Part shown: positions 22,922 through 34,447 of the stretch, in pieces
Position numbering within the stretch: position 1 is the first letter of the stretch
Layout of the letters: the number at the start of each line of letters is the position of its first letter
Origin: Cylicocyclus nassatus
Taxonomy: Eukaryota; Nematoda; Chromadorea; Rhabditida; Strongylidae
Assembly (NCBI GenBank): GCA_958299035.1
Contig: CATQJL010000001.1
Coordinates: 104,851,661-104,915,660 of the forward strand
Length of the DNA stretch: 64,000 nt
Direction: 5' to 3'
Notes under the pieces: model-generated
The model's database searches: none
What the model was told of the DNA's origin: nothing
The model's input: the letters and a program-made list of their open reading frames with translations, nothing else
Program-made: the position numbers and the translations under genes

Positions 22922-24473
22922 CAGTGCTGGCCAAAACTATAGATCCACTATAAAAAACTGCCGTAGTTCATCTGCTTCTCAACGAATTGATCTGAGATTT
23001 GGTACAGTTGTGTGTTCAACAGGCTTTCATCAGTGACCGGAGCGGATTCCGTTTTCACCAGATTATTCAGGAAAAAAATTAAAAATTTCGAAAAAAGCAG
23101 GCTCGAAAGTTGGCCAAAACTATAGATCCACCTAAAATTTCTGCCTGCTAACGTGATTCTTAGCTTCCAAAATCTTTTGTGCATAAACCTAGTCGAAAGT
23201 CAAAGCAGTGGGTTTAGTTCAGCTGCGTCATACCTTTATAAGAAACGCTTATCTGCTTTTTTCCTCTTAAAAACTGCTTTCATGCGTATTTTGTTCCCGA
23301 GAATGTGTTTTTGTAGAGGATTCCGCACTTTTTTGACTGGTTTGAAAGTGATAGGGCTCCATCTATCTTATAGATGCTTAGTAGCGTGAGCAGCAGAAAA
23401 AAATTCGGGTTTTCGTATCTAAAGCGCACCTGACATAGACCTAACCGCAGGCCTGCGTTCAAATTTATGCCTTCAAGCTCTTTCTGCAACGTTGTCATGA
23501 GCGTGAACTGGAGTAGATACATTGTTGGTATGTATGAGAGTCCGTATGCAGTGATTGCAGGTTTTTGCAGATCCTAGTATGCAGGTTAATTGAGGACTTC
23601 ATCCTGCAAAAAGTGATTTGCAACAAGCCTTGAAGTTATTTCTGCTTCTGACCATAATGCTCATGTGAATCACAAGGCAACATATATTGCAGGGTGTATT
23701 CAATAGTTAGCAGCTAAAAAGTGGCAAAATTCAAAGAAGGTACCAGTTGGTAAGTACTTTGAGATTGCCGAACACACCGCAAGACTTATGCTTTGAAAAA
23801 GAATTAAAGTGCGACTTCGCAAGCAATCGTAACTATAGTTTACAAACTTCTTTTTAGGTGAATAATGCTAAATAATGCTTCTACATTATTTTGAGCTTAT
23901 AAAAATAGCGGATACCAATTTTGAAGGCAAAAATTCGAGCGCAGGCCTACGGTTATGTCTGTGTCAGGTGCGCTTTGGATACGAAAACCCGAATTTTTTT
24001 TACTGCTCACGCTGCTAAGCATCTATAAGATAGATGGAGCCCTATCACTTTCAAACCAGTCAAAAAAGTGCGGAATCCTCATAAAAACACATTCTCGGGA
24101 ACAAAATACGCATGAGAGCAGTTTTTGAGTGGAAAAAAGCAGATAAGCGTTTCTTATAAAGGTATAACGCAGCTGAACTAAACCCACTGCTTTGACTTTC
24201 GACTAGGTTTATGCACAAAAGATTTTGGAAGCTAAGAATCACGTTAGCAGGCAGAAATTTTGGGTGGATCTATAGTTTTGGCCAACTTTCGAGCCTGCTT
24301 TTTTCGAAATTTTTAATTTTTTTCCTGAATAATCTAACGAAAGCTGAATCCGCTCCGGTCACTGATGAATGCCTGTTGAACACACAACTGTACCAAATCT
24401 CAGATCAATTCGTTGAGAAGCAGACGAACTACGACAGTTTTTTATAGTGGATCTATAGTTTTGGCCAGCACTG
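22922..24473. mobile_element. Tc1-like foldback element, about 550-bp inverted repeats
   Basis: The ends CAGTGCTGGCCAAAACTATA are inverted and flanked by TA on both sides, the insertion signature of Tc1/mariner elements; CAGTGCTGGCCAAAA is the known start of C. elegans Tc1 ends. Arms 22,922-23,500 and 23,900-24,473 are near-identical, with about 400 bp of unique loop. No transposase frame; the apparent peptides in the two arms are mirror copies of each other. Confidence 0.88.
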
Positions 24474-27400
24474 TATAATTTTGCTGAAGAAAAAGCTATA
24501 TGTTGGTAATCCTTAAAAATATATTCAACTACAAAGACTCATTTGAGGTGAACAATGTCGGTGGAGACAATCGCAGCATTATCATATTCGCTATATATAA
24601 TCTTTTCAAAACTTTGGAAATAAAATTACGATACAGCTAATTTCACCTTAAAATCCTGAAATTTAGATTTTATTCCACAAGTGAGGAAGGAAAAAATTCT
24701 TTGACTATTCAACCTTCAGGAAGTAATTCTTTCAACGTTTTGTAAGTGTTGATTCATCCATGTGGCTTGCTCCTACTAGGTCTACTCGGAAAACCTTCGA
24801 AACCTTCTTTCAGTAAATACTCTTCGATAGGTATACCGTAGACAGGCTGTTGCAGATTTTTTTTGAATTCTTTTACGAGTAATGAAAAAAAACCGAGATA
24901 TCCTTCATTTAAAATTCAAAATATATCTCATGAAGGCTATATATGTGGAGCCAAGCATCTGAAATACGCAACTATACAACTCTGCTCGCATAATTCAGCT
25001 CAGGACTACCACTTTCACTCAGTTTTTGGAAATTCAAGAAACTCAAATCTTGCACGACTAACGAAATTTCATCAATTGACCGATTCTGGTTTTTCCCTCA
25101 CGAAGTTTTCATAATGCAGTGCCAATGTCTAACAAAACATTTTCCACCTCAATCACCTTACAAAAAGAAAAGAGAGGAGCACCAGAATTTTGCTTTAGCA
25201 CGCATAGTTGCGTAATCTTCAAAACAAAAAAAAGCTCAATTTCGCGAATCTTGTTAGTCTCAGTTAAGTTAATCTTACCACTTCAGAAAATCTCCTCATT
25301 ATTCATACATATTTTCGGAAATGTGTGCTTTCTTCTTTATCTAGATTTGAGGAAAAGTTTCATTTGGTTATCATACTTGTATTAAACATGGAATTGAGAT
25401 TCAAAGAAAATTCTCGCTGACAATGAGATAGATTTTTTCTGCTTGAGTTGAAAACTCTTCAGAGCTTCTGGAATTAATTGGACCTCTCATCCATAATTTC
25501 CAATGGTCCTATTGCTAGAATTTCTTCTCATTATTGAGCAGAATCTTGTCCGTATCAGAGCTTGCTTATGTCAAATGAATTTTTTGCTATAAGAAAAACA
25601 CCACTTGAACTAAATCAAACCGCTTTCCACATTTGAGATACTCTAACAAAATGCGTCTTAGTATTAATTTTACACTGTTCAAACGTATTTGAAATTTCTT
25701 CTGAAAAAACCGTCAGCATATTACAGAATTTTACCTCAGAAGCTCAAAATAAAAAAAATCTACAGAAGCGCTTATTCGGCCTTTGTTATGATTACACATC
25801 CACTTTCGAAATAGCATTCTCTCAGCTCTTACAATCACTTCAACAGACCTATGAAAACATGAAATAAGTTGTTGCATTTCAAAAAAAAGAAGGATTTTCT
25901 TTTTTTCCATATTTTTCTTCAAAATTTTTACCAATTACATAAATGATCTTGATCGAAAAAACCTCGCCAGTCATGTATCAAATATCGCATGCAGTTTTTG
26001 AAAGTGCGAATCTTGAATCTCAACTTGAAATCAAAATTTTTTCTAGGGGCTACAAGTCAAATTTTTCATAACGTACAGGGTCTATTCATGCGTCAGAGCA
26101 TCCCCGAATTCGGTTTGCTTGCCAGCGCTTTTATAATTCTGAAAAATACATTTTTATGAGATGAAAGGCTTTATTTTTTTCAAAAGGATAATACAATGAA
26201 TTCAGTTTTTTACATTTCCCAAGCATCACGAAACACTTTTTTTGAAGAATGATTTGACAATTGAAACCATTGCTAAATATCTGTTCTCTCTGAAAAAAAA
26301 AATCACAGTTCATTTCACTTTATACAAAATCAAAATTTTTTCTATTGAAAGGAAGAACTAACAGTTCTGTAGATTCAAAGCTTCCATAACGCAATCAGTC
26401 TCATGATCGAGCTAAATTCGCGAATGAGAAGAACCAATTTTGAATGCAAAATGGCATATTTTTTCTGCAAGTCAAAGTTTAGTTGATTTAATGAAAAAGT
26501 CTTGCTAGAAAAAAAACGACATGTATCAGTAACTTGTTTTCAAAGCTCTCACCATCAAATTTTCAATCAAATTCTATTTCACATACCGAACAACGCTGCC
26601 TTCCTGAACGATATGATAGATTCGCAATTTCCCTTTACAAATTAAAGCACTAATTGAACTTTTCGCCAAACTAGAGCCAGCAAAATGAAAAAAAAATGAA
26701 TTCGCTAATGAAACTTTCGCATCCGCTGAATTTACCGACAGAAATCAAAGCTCGGCCAAGCTTTCCTTCTAAACGTCTAAATTCTACACGAAGCATACAA
26801 GTTTTTGTTAGAACAGATGAACAGAAGTGCACAACCTAAAATATCTAAAATTCTGATTCTCACGCACTGAGGCAATGAAAAAAAAAAGAGATTTTCAGAC
26901 GTGAATATTCTTCTTTTTCGAAATTTTCAAATTTTCTCAATTTGAGAGTTGAGATAAATTTTCCTCAATGTGATTGAAGTTTGTCTTCAATAACTTTTTC
27001 CGTACATCATGAGGTACTCGTTCAGATAGATGAGACCTCTTCATGTTCTCTGAGGTTCTACCAAAATATGCGCAAAAGTATTCAGATTCAAAAAAAAAGT
27101 GGACACACTATTGGTAAGAACATTGGAATATAGCAGTTCCTCCAGTTTTGTGCAATTGCACAAACCAAGTCTGCATTACGTTGTTAAACGTAGCAATCAG
27201 AACTACAATTAAAAATATTTTCAGAGAATATTACTTGTAGCTGAATGGAGGTTGTTTTCAGAGAACAATTCTCTTTTAACCGAAACGCTTCATAGAAGAA
27301 ATAACTTGCTGTTTGCCAAAAAAAAATCCTCAGCGCTTCTGAACATGTTGAGATATCCAGATTGATATTCTGATCGGAAGCAATGACCGCATTTTTTTGA

Positions 27401-28932
27401 AAGGTGATCAGCCGAAGTTAACCATAAGCAACGGAAGGCATAGTTTTTTGTCACACTGAAATTCATTCCTGGGAATGAAAAAGAAACTGTTTAGAACGTT
27501 TCACGTCACCCAGTCCTCGTTTTTTCCCTAGAAAACGATGGTGATGATTCCTTTACAGATTTCAGCAGAATTCAGGAACAATCATACCATAGAATTTTCT
27601 ATACTGGATCTGGACGTTGAAGAAACATAGATATTCATAGATTGCAAATTAGTCGTGAATTACCACATGATGTTAGGATCATTTCCGCTGAAGTTCGTAT
27701 ACTTATAATTCAAAAGCTACGTATCGTAGTTTCTGCGGTGGAAACGTTCTATTCGCATAGTTTACTATGCCATAATGTACTGCTAATTAATTTTGTATGA
27801 TTTGGTTTGCGTTTTTCATGTTGTCTATGTCGAAAATGGGCTAATGCTTCCAAAAACGCACTATTTCAAAAAAAAAAAACGATTTAAAAAAAGGAAACAT
27901 CAGAACATAAACGACATCATGTTTGTTTTGTTCACGAATTTAGTCTCGAATTTAGTCGCAAGACTGCAAGACAATTTTTGAATGCAACTCAGTTTGGAAA
28001 AAATCAGACTATCAGAGTTTTATTTTTTTTCTGCTGTCTGGATATTTCTCAACGTGAGTTTGTTTACACCTATTTTGCCGCACCGCTGCGATTATCTATA
28101 AGCATAAATTTCTTTGAACCGGCAGTTCAAAGAATGAAAAAAAATATTTTGTGCTAGGCAGCGGAAAAAAAAATTTCCCATTTCTCTAACACTCAAAATT
28201 TGCCACTATGTTGAATTAAACACAGTTTGTTGTGCTCAATTCTGCATCCGAATCTTCCTCTCCGTTTTCTAAACAATTGCATTATTTATATGATGTATAA
28301 CCACTCAGTTTATGACTCAGTTTAAATTATGCAATGCCTTATTATACCTTATTATATCACACGTCCTAAAATTCCGTATGTAGCTTGACTATTTTATGTA
28401 AAATACTTCAGAATTACTAATGTCATCCAATATCGCCCAATACTTTGTTAGCTATGTAATTTCTGCTCACAACACTATCTTTTTTTTCATTATCATGTTC
28501 TACAACAAGTGCCCTTCAACCCATAACTTCATCGTATCAACATTCAAATACCGGTCACATTATACTCCTATAAATCTCCACGCCAACTTTCCCATTCGTC
28601 AATATCCGGCTATAATACGCCTGTTCACTTCCTACAACTACATGTTACTGCCTCTCCCAAGCAGTCCCCTACGTCACATCGTTCATTCCGTATATATCTC
28701 TCCGCTTGAGGACAAGCTCACTCTGTACCCCTAGGATGAGGTGAAGGTCGCTGTTTGGTTATCCAATCCGCCTAAGCCAACTCCTCCACTCAATCAGTCT
28801 GGAGATTATGGTACCCAAATCGAAGTTCTCTATGGTCTCGCCGTAACACGTGTACTCCTTACACACGTAACTCGGAAGACGTTCAACAACAGCCGAACAA
28901 GCTCGAGGACGAGCTTTCTGAAGCAATGGAGA
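24474..28932. other. AT-rich non-coding interior of the LTR element
   Basis: 4.4 kb with poly-A/T runs and many stop codons on both strands; the longest frames are about 100 codons (28,420-28,734 and 28,741-28,995, the latter running into the LTR) and match no retroelement protein I recognise. Confidence 0.6.
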
Positions 28933-29149
28933 TGTCGGGACGCAGCTAAGCTCCGCCTGCTGCTCTCCCGTGAGCTGGCCGACAAGGTCAGATAGAAGCC
29001 AGTGACCCCCTACGACCGCGCCCCGTGAGGCTGCCTAGTCAGTCTTCCCCCTTCCCCTTTCTTGTAATATATGTAGATAATAAATATATATAATACCAAC
29101 CTGTACCGCTACACATCAAGCTAGGGCCCGTACACCCCTAGACTTGACA
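28933..29149 (+). repeat. Right LTR, 217 bp
   Basis: Identical to 20,531-20,747. The purine stretch just upstream (GAAGCAATGGAGA) is at best a weak polypurine tract. Confidence 0.9.
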
Positions 29150-29830
29150 GCTGCTTGCTAATGATCACCTGTTGCATAGATAGGAGCTGTAGAAGAAATT
29201 AGTCAAAATACGAATTTTCTGTGTAAGGTCATAGAAAATCGAAGACTTGCAACAAAAATCGGAGCAGTCGGTATTATATGTTCTTCCACCAGTCTTTCTA
29301 ACTGTGCAAAGTTTGCGCTGATTGGGCGTCTCTATGAAAAGTTATGATATCCTTGAAAAAAGCCAAAATAAATCAAATTCGCCCTTTTGTATTGCTTGCT
29401 CAAAAATCGTAACATTTCATAGAGACGCTCAATCGGCGCAAACTTTGCACTATCAGAAAGAGCTGGTGAAAGAACCTTCAATACCGACTGCTCCGATTTT
29501 TGTTACAAGTTTCCGATTTCTTATGACCCTACACAGAAAATCCAAATTTTGACCTATTTTCTTCTATCGCTCCTATCTATGCAACAGATGACCAATACTA
29601 AGCATCTGGGATGTCATTATAAAGATCATGATTTACTCTTTCGTACAAAAATAAAAGCAATCAAATCGGTTGGAAAAATCAGAAGTTATGAATTTTTGAA
29701 TTTGGTGCGAAAGAACTTTCGGGACTCTAATACATCAAATGTGATAGAGAATTTCGTTGAGAGACAAAGGGAGACGTGATTAGTCATTAGCAAACGATTG
29801 TCTGCCTTCCACATTGCCGCCGTCCCTATC

Positions 29831-32303
29831 ATGCCTGCAGAATATGATTTCACGGGTAAAAAAGCACTTGTTACCGGCGCCAGTAGAGGTAAGTTGTTTA
29901 AACCATCTTTTAAGAAAGCTAAATTTTTCTCAGTTAGACAGGTTCTTTCATCAAAAAAATTCCATCATCAATTAAGTGTTGATGCTGTTCTCCAGTAAAT
30001 CTTCGTAAAGCTGTCACGGAAATGCCATTTTTTGAAGAAATTTTGGTACTTTTTTATTTGAACCATTTTTTCAAATTGTTCCTATGGAACACGTGCTACA
30101 GCCTAGAAATTTTTTATTGAGCTTGTAAGGACTGTCTCCTTGCCACGTTCAAGATAAAAATTAACACATTTGGGATCGATGTGACATGTTCTTTCAAAAA
30201 TATTTTCGGTAAGGTACGAGCGCATTTGAAATTACTCGAAAGCTGATCAGGGGTCTAAGAGAGCAAAACAGTCTTAAACGTTTATTAAGGCATCTTGGTA
30301 GCTTTCAGCAATGATTTAAAGAGATTCTGCTCTTGACCTTGTTTCCGCCATACTAATTTAGTCGGGGAAGAATATAAATGAAGGCTTGAAGTATTTGGCT
30401 GCCGAATGCTTCCTCGTTTAGCTGATAGAACACTAGAACTTCTCTTTTTTGGGAAGACCCAACATGTTTATTAGACACACAATGCTATTTGCATAATGTT
30501 AAGCTCATTCAAAAAACTGTTGACTAAAAATGGGGTTATTGTAAAAACAAATTGAACTTATTACATTGATGGGTAGAGTACGCAAGCTCTCAATGAAACC
30601 TGTTCAACATGTAGATAATTGATTGTAGATGTCATTTTTTTTTTGACACGTGGCAGGAGGCTGACTCTCCATTCTGTGAAGTTTTTATCAAATTTGGTAC
30701 AGAAATAAGCAATATCCTTATTTTAAAAAAATGGTTCCGGATAACGGGAAAGTACCAAGACTTTTCCTTTTTTTGGCAGAAGCTAGAAGCTGAGAATGCA
30801 ATTTATCTTTGATTTGACCTTTTTTGCCATCAATGCCTATTCTAGATCTTATGGCTTCCTTCTCAAGTCAAAATTCATAGACAAAACAGATCTGGAACCT
30901 GTTCTTCACATTCACTGACATTCTTATCGAGAACGAAAGTAAAAAATGCGTAACTGTTCTATGCATGTTCGTTGTTGAATGGCGTTTTAGCCTTACTGAG
31001 CAAATGAACGAAACCCATTGATATTAATGAGTTCTTCTGCAGTTATCAAAAGAATGTTCCACATTTTTGTCAAAATCAGGAAGAAATTTTCTCTCGCAGT
31101 GGACATAGTGATTGGTAAAACATCATTCACGGCATATTCACTTGTAGGTATTGGCTATGCTATAGCAGAGGCACTGTCAAAAGTTGGTGCCGAAGTCGTG
31201 GCACTCGCACGAGATCAAGCTAAACTTGAGGAGCTTCGATCAAAGGCAAGATTTACTCCACCATTGCCGAATCTCAACCGTTGTCTTCAGCACTCCAACA
31301 TCTCCGTCGTAGTTGCGGACGTTACTTCATCCGAGTCGACTCTAACAACCTTACTGGCACCCTATCAGCCGTTTGATTTTCTCGTCAACAATGCCGGTTG
31401 CGGATTAATCGAATCGGTTAGAAACCTGAGTGAGGAAGCGGTTACTAAGTGAGAACAAAGTTTAAGTGTTTCTTTTGGTGCTATTATTTGTATCATTGTA
31501 GGGTTTTGGATGTTAATTTGAAGGCGCCAATAATGCTCACAAAAATTGTGACATCTGAAATGGTACGAAATGATGTACGAGGCGCTGTAGTCAACATTTC
31601 ATCGCAAGCATCCATGCGTCCATTGGATGATCATACTGCTTACTGTGGGTCGGAGCTCATGGTAGCATGATTTCGCAATCTTGAGTTTTTGAAGGTGCAA
31701 GCAAAGCTGGGCTTGACATGGCTACACGGTGTTTTGCCAAGGAGTTGGGAAAATTTGGAATCCGAATCAACTGCGTCAATCCGACAGTGGTAATGACTGA
31801 CATGGGAAGAATGGTGATTTACAAAATTTAAAGGTTATGGTTGCAAAAGCCGATTCTAGGGACTATTTATCATTGAACAATCCGAGTAAGCTGAGGCAAA
31901 AGTTTAGCGAAATTTCATGTATGTGTAAGGAGGAAAACATCATATGAGTGTCCACTATATTTGAAATGTTTGTCCAATCACGCATCGTAACTCACTGGTT
32001 TTTATAGAACCTTATAAGAGAATGCATTCCTATACTGTCGTATTTTCCTATTTTTTCTCACAGCGATGATTTCAGACTTGGAGTGATCCTAATAGATCTG
32101 GTCCTCTTCTCTCACAGATGCCGATCGGCAGATTTGCAGGTTTGTTGACAAATACAATAAGTTGCATGCCCCAGCTGATGTCAAAGTAAATCTATTCAGA
32201 AGTGCAGGAGGTTGTCAATGCTGTTCTGTATCTGCTAAGCGATGCGTCTTCTATGACCACTGGCCTGGCTCTTCCTGTGGATGGCGGATTCACGCAAATG
32301 TGA
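29831..32303 (+). CDS. DCXR-like short-chain dehydrogenase, copy A (intact)
   Basis: Six exons: 29831-29888, 31148-31448, 31502-31644, 31695-31813, 32076-32139, 32200-32303, giving 262 aa. Domains: N-terminal nucleotide site [21 protein letters not shown], catalytic Ser in NISSQ, catalytic YCASK, then NPTVVMT, TWSDP and [14 protein letters not shown] and the C-terminal SMTTG...P.(D/E)GGF are typical of dicarbonyl/L-xylulose reductase (DCXR), an NADPH enzyme reducing sugars and alpha-dicarbonyls; substrate here is inferred. The YxxxK motif is only intact if exon 3 ends at TACT before GTGGGT, a reading that copy B shares. A longer than usual stretch ([18 protein letters not shown]) sits between strands beta-3 and beta-4. 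Intron 1 is 1,259 bp versus 361 bp in copy B. Confidence 0.88.
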
Positions 32304-34447
32304 AAATTCACTGTACTTTTTATGTTAATAGTGACATTCTGACCAATAATAGTGACTTTCATGAAATCATAAATGCACAAACAGAACAGCGAACCTTTGA
32401 ACTATAGTTTATGTGATGTTAACAGGTTCACAACGATAAGAAACTAAACCTTACTTTGAATACATAAACATCAAATCTAGACAGAATCATCCCGTAGGTG
32501 TACGTATTCTATTTATACAGGATCAATTAGCACATTCATGATAAAGTAAAGCCAATTTTTCGATCACTGCCTTTTGGACCAGAGCCGTTCTCGCTCTGTC
32601 AAACTTACTTGTTTTCCGTTTTGAACAATACGACCCACTGATGGGTCTTACGACCCATCAGTGGGTCGTATTGTTCAAAACGGAAAACATGTACGACCCA
32701 CCGACGTGTCGTGTTGTCGTGAATGTTTTAAATCATTGAAACGGGAAAACTCAACGTGAAAGAGAGATTTACCTAAAGAGCTTAGTATTATAGTTATGAA
32801 GCTTACAGTGGATGCGTTTTCGTGAGGTTTTCTAATGAAGCACGGGAAAGTGATTCGAATAGATTAGATTCAACAGCGACACTCTAGTTTCGTAAACGAG
32901 ATATCCGGTTATCCACCAGACGGCAGGTAGCTAATTCCATAAATTTCGTGTCACTATCTCGTCGCGTGAATTATGTTGAGGGTAAAGGCATAGAGGGCAT
33001 CAGTAATATTACCGCACTGTCTGTGAATACTAGACTTTGTGCTGCAAAACCAATAATCTTCTTAACTAATGTTCTCAGACAAGGTTTTGACGACATCAAT
33101 TTTGTCATTTCGGAACAAACTATAACCTTTGTTCAAGACGGAAGCGATAAGCTTACGTCTAGATTCACAATGATTGAGTTACTGCAGAATTTCTCTATGG
33201 ATAGTCAATAAAATATTCTAAAACGAAACTGCATTAAAAATAAGTGAGGGTGTTCGAGCTATCGCACTGAGGTTTTAGCTTGACTCTCTTCATGAATTTT
33301 TGTGTTGTTACTGTCTTTTCCAACCCTTTCAGGCCAATTTCGAGAAAGCGCATCCACATCGCCACGCGCTTGCATGTTTACGGTTTGCTTGTCTTCTCTC
33401 TGCAATTCTTCGCTCTCTCCGACGTTGCGCATATGCAGCGCAACCCCCTTGCGTTGCGCGCGTGCAGATCTACGCCAGCGTTTCGGGCTCATCCCGATCA
33501 ACTCAGACTGTATTTTGCCTCTGTTCCTACGCCAATAAACCAATTCCATAAGGGTGGCGTAACACTTTGATTATTTCTCGTAAACATCAATCTCGCAATT
33601 TATGCAGCATTTACTAGTGAAGAATTTATGGTCACCCAGCATCTACCAGCTGTACACTGTACTCAGTTCACAATCGGTGAAAGTTTGCCCAAAAAAACAA
33701 GAACTGCTTTTGAGTTTTCGACTTTTTAAGCAAGCTGCTCAGCCGCTTCTCTGTAATTTGGGAAACGATTCTGATCTTCAGCATCTATATTCATAGCAGA
33801 AGACAATTATCTGGATATTATGCGCACAAGACACAGTTTTTTCGATTTCTCAAACAAGCTCCTCAGCCGCTTCTCTGTATTTCGGAAAACAATTCTTGTG
33901 CCATATGCACGAATCTCTTAGGCAGTACGCAACACAGTATAGGGTCCTTTAGTTGCAAAGTGTGGCGTGTTTGAGCCTGTCGATTCTGAAAATAAGTGAT
34001 TTGTGCCTTGTACGCAGAAATTAAGGTAGAAATTAGGTGCTTGACCATAATTGAAAATTACGGCTGCTGCTCTAGACTTGCATTGTTAAATACCAAAGAG
34101 CTGGTCCCCGGGATAGACGTGAAAATTCATCAATCAATTTGAAGAGGACCAAGACTATCTTCCCTTCAGCGTTACATGCATTAATGTGCACAAATTGCCG
34201 TATATATATTCGGAAAAATCGTACTACTTCTTCAGTATCTGTATTTTGATTGGTTCAGACGTAGACAATCTGCTCATTCTATGTAAGATGTTCGTCCATT
34301 GTAATTGCGAGTGAATTGGTTGCTAAGTCACGGAATACGAAATATGAAAAACAGTGCTTTGGGCAAAACCAATCTTCTTCGGAAATTGTTGAAGGACGCT
34401 CCTCGTCCGTTGCACCAACCAAAAACCAGAAAATCCTCGCTGTTGAT
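32304..34447. other. Intergenic DNA between SDR and PAN-like genes, copy A
   Basis: Homologous to 44,798-49,084 in copy B minus B's insertions. Contains the perfect hairpin at 32,611 and a GC-richer block at 33,290-33,550 (shared with 46,860-47,050) whose overlapping frames on both strands have no recognisable domain. Confidence 0.5.
32611..32688. repeat. Perfect 37-bp-arm hairpin
   Basis: GTTTTCCGTTTTGAACAATA leads a 37-nt arm ending ACTGATGGGTC, followed by a 4-nt loop (TTAC) and the exact reverse complement. No mismatch was seen. Absent from the matching place in copy B. Confidence 0.95.

Larger units (their letters stand above)
20531..29149 (+). mobile_element. LTR retroelement with identical LTRs and almost no coding capacity
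   Basis: 8.6-kb element bounded by 217-bp LTRs that read identical base for base, with TG...CA termini and a GCTG duplication. A primer-binding-site-like TGGAGGTCCCAGGGAAG directly follows the left LTR. The interior has no gag-pol frame: only a short RNase H-like stretch at about 22,050-22,340, a minisatellite, a Tc1-like foldback (22,922-24,473) and over 4 kb of AT-rich DNA. Identical LTRs imply recent insertion, so it was probably moved by proteins from another element (LARD-like behaviour). Confidence 0.85.
20404..29730. mobile_element. Mariner-like foldback MITE, split by an LTR element
   Basis: The outer ends TTAGGTCGTCCTGAAAGTTC and (right, reverse complement) TTAGAGTCCCGAAAGTTCTT are flanked by TA. 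Copy B shows the empty site at 43,090 (AAAGTGTAATACATCG). Removing the LTR element (20,531-29,149 plus one GCTG) leaves a roughly 700-bp near-palindrome, since 20,404-20,530 plus 29,150-29,230 is complementary to 29,550-29,730 (CTTTATAATGACTTC, GTTGCATAGATAGG). No transposase is present, so it is non-autonomous. Confidence 0.85.

Noticed and set aside
22948..24447. Similar peptides starting MHKRFWKLRITLAGRNF and MILSFQNLLCINLVESQ on both strands
   Set aside because: These are mirror translations of the two arms of the Tc1-like foldback, not genes.
33259..33570. Overlapping 78-96-codon frames on both strands
   Set aside because: The GC-rich repeat is open in several frames at once and is not preserved as frame in copy B (46,850-47,121).
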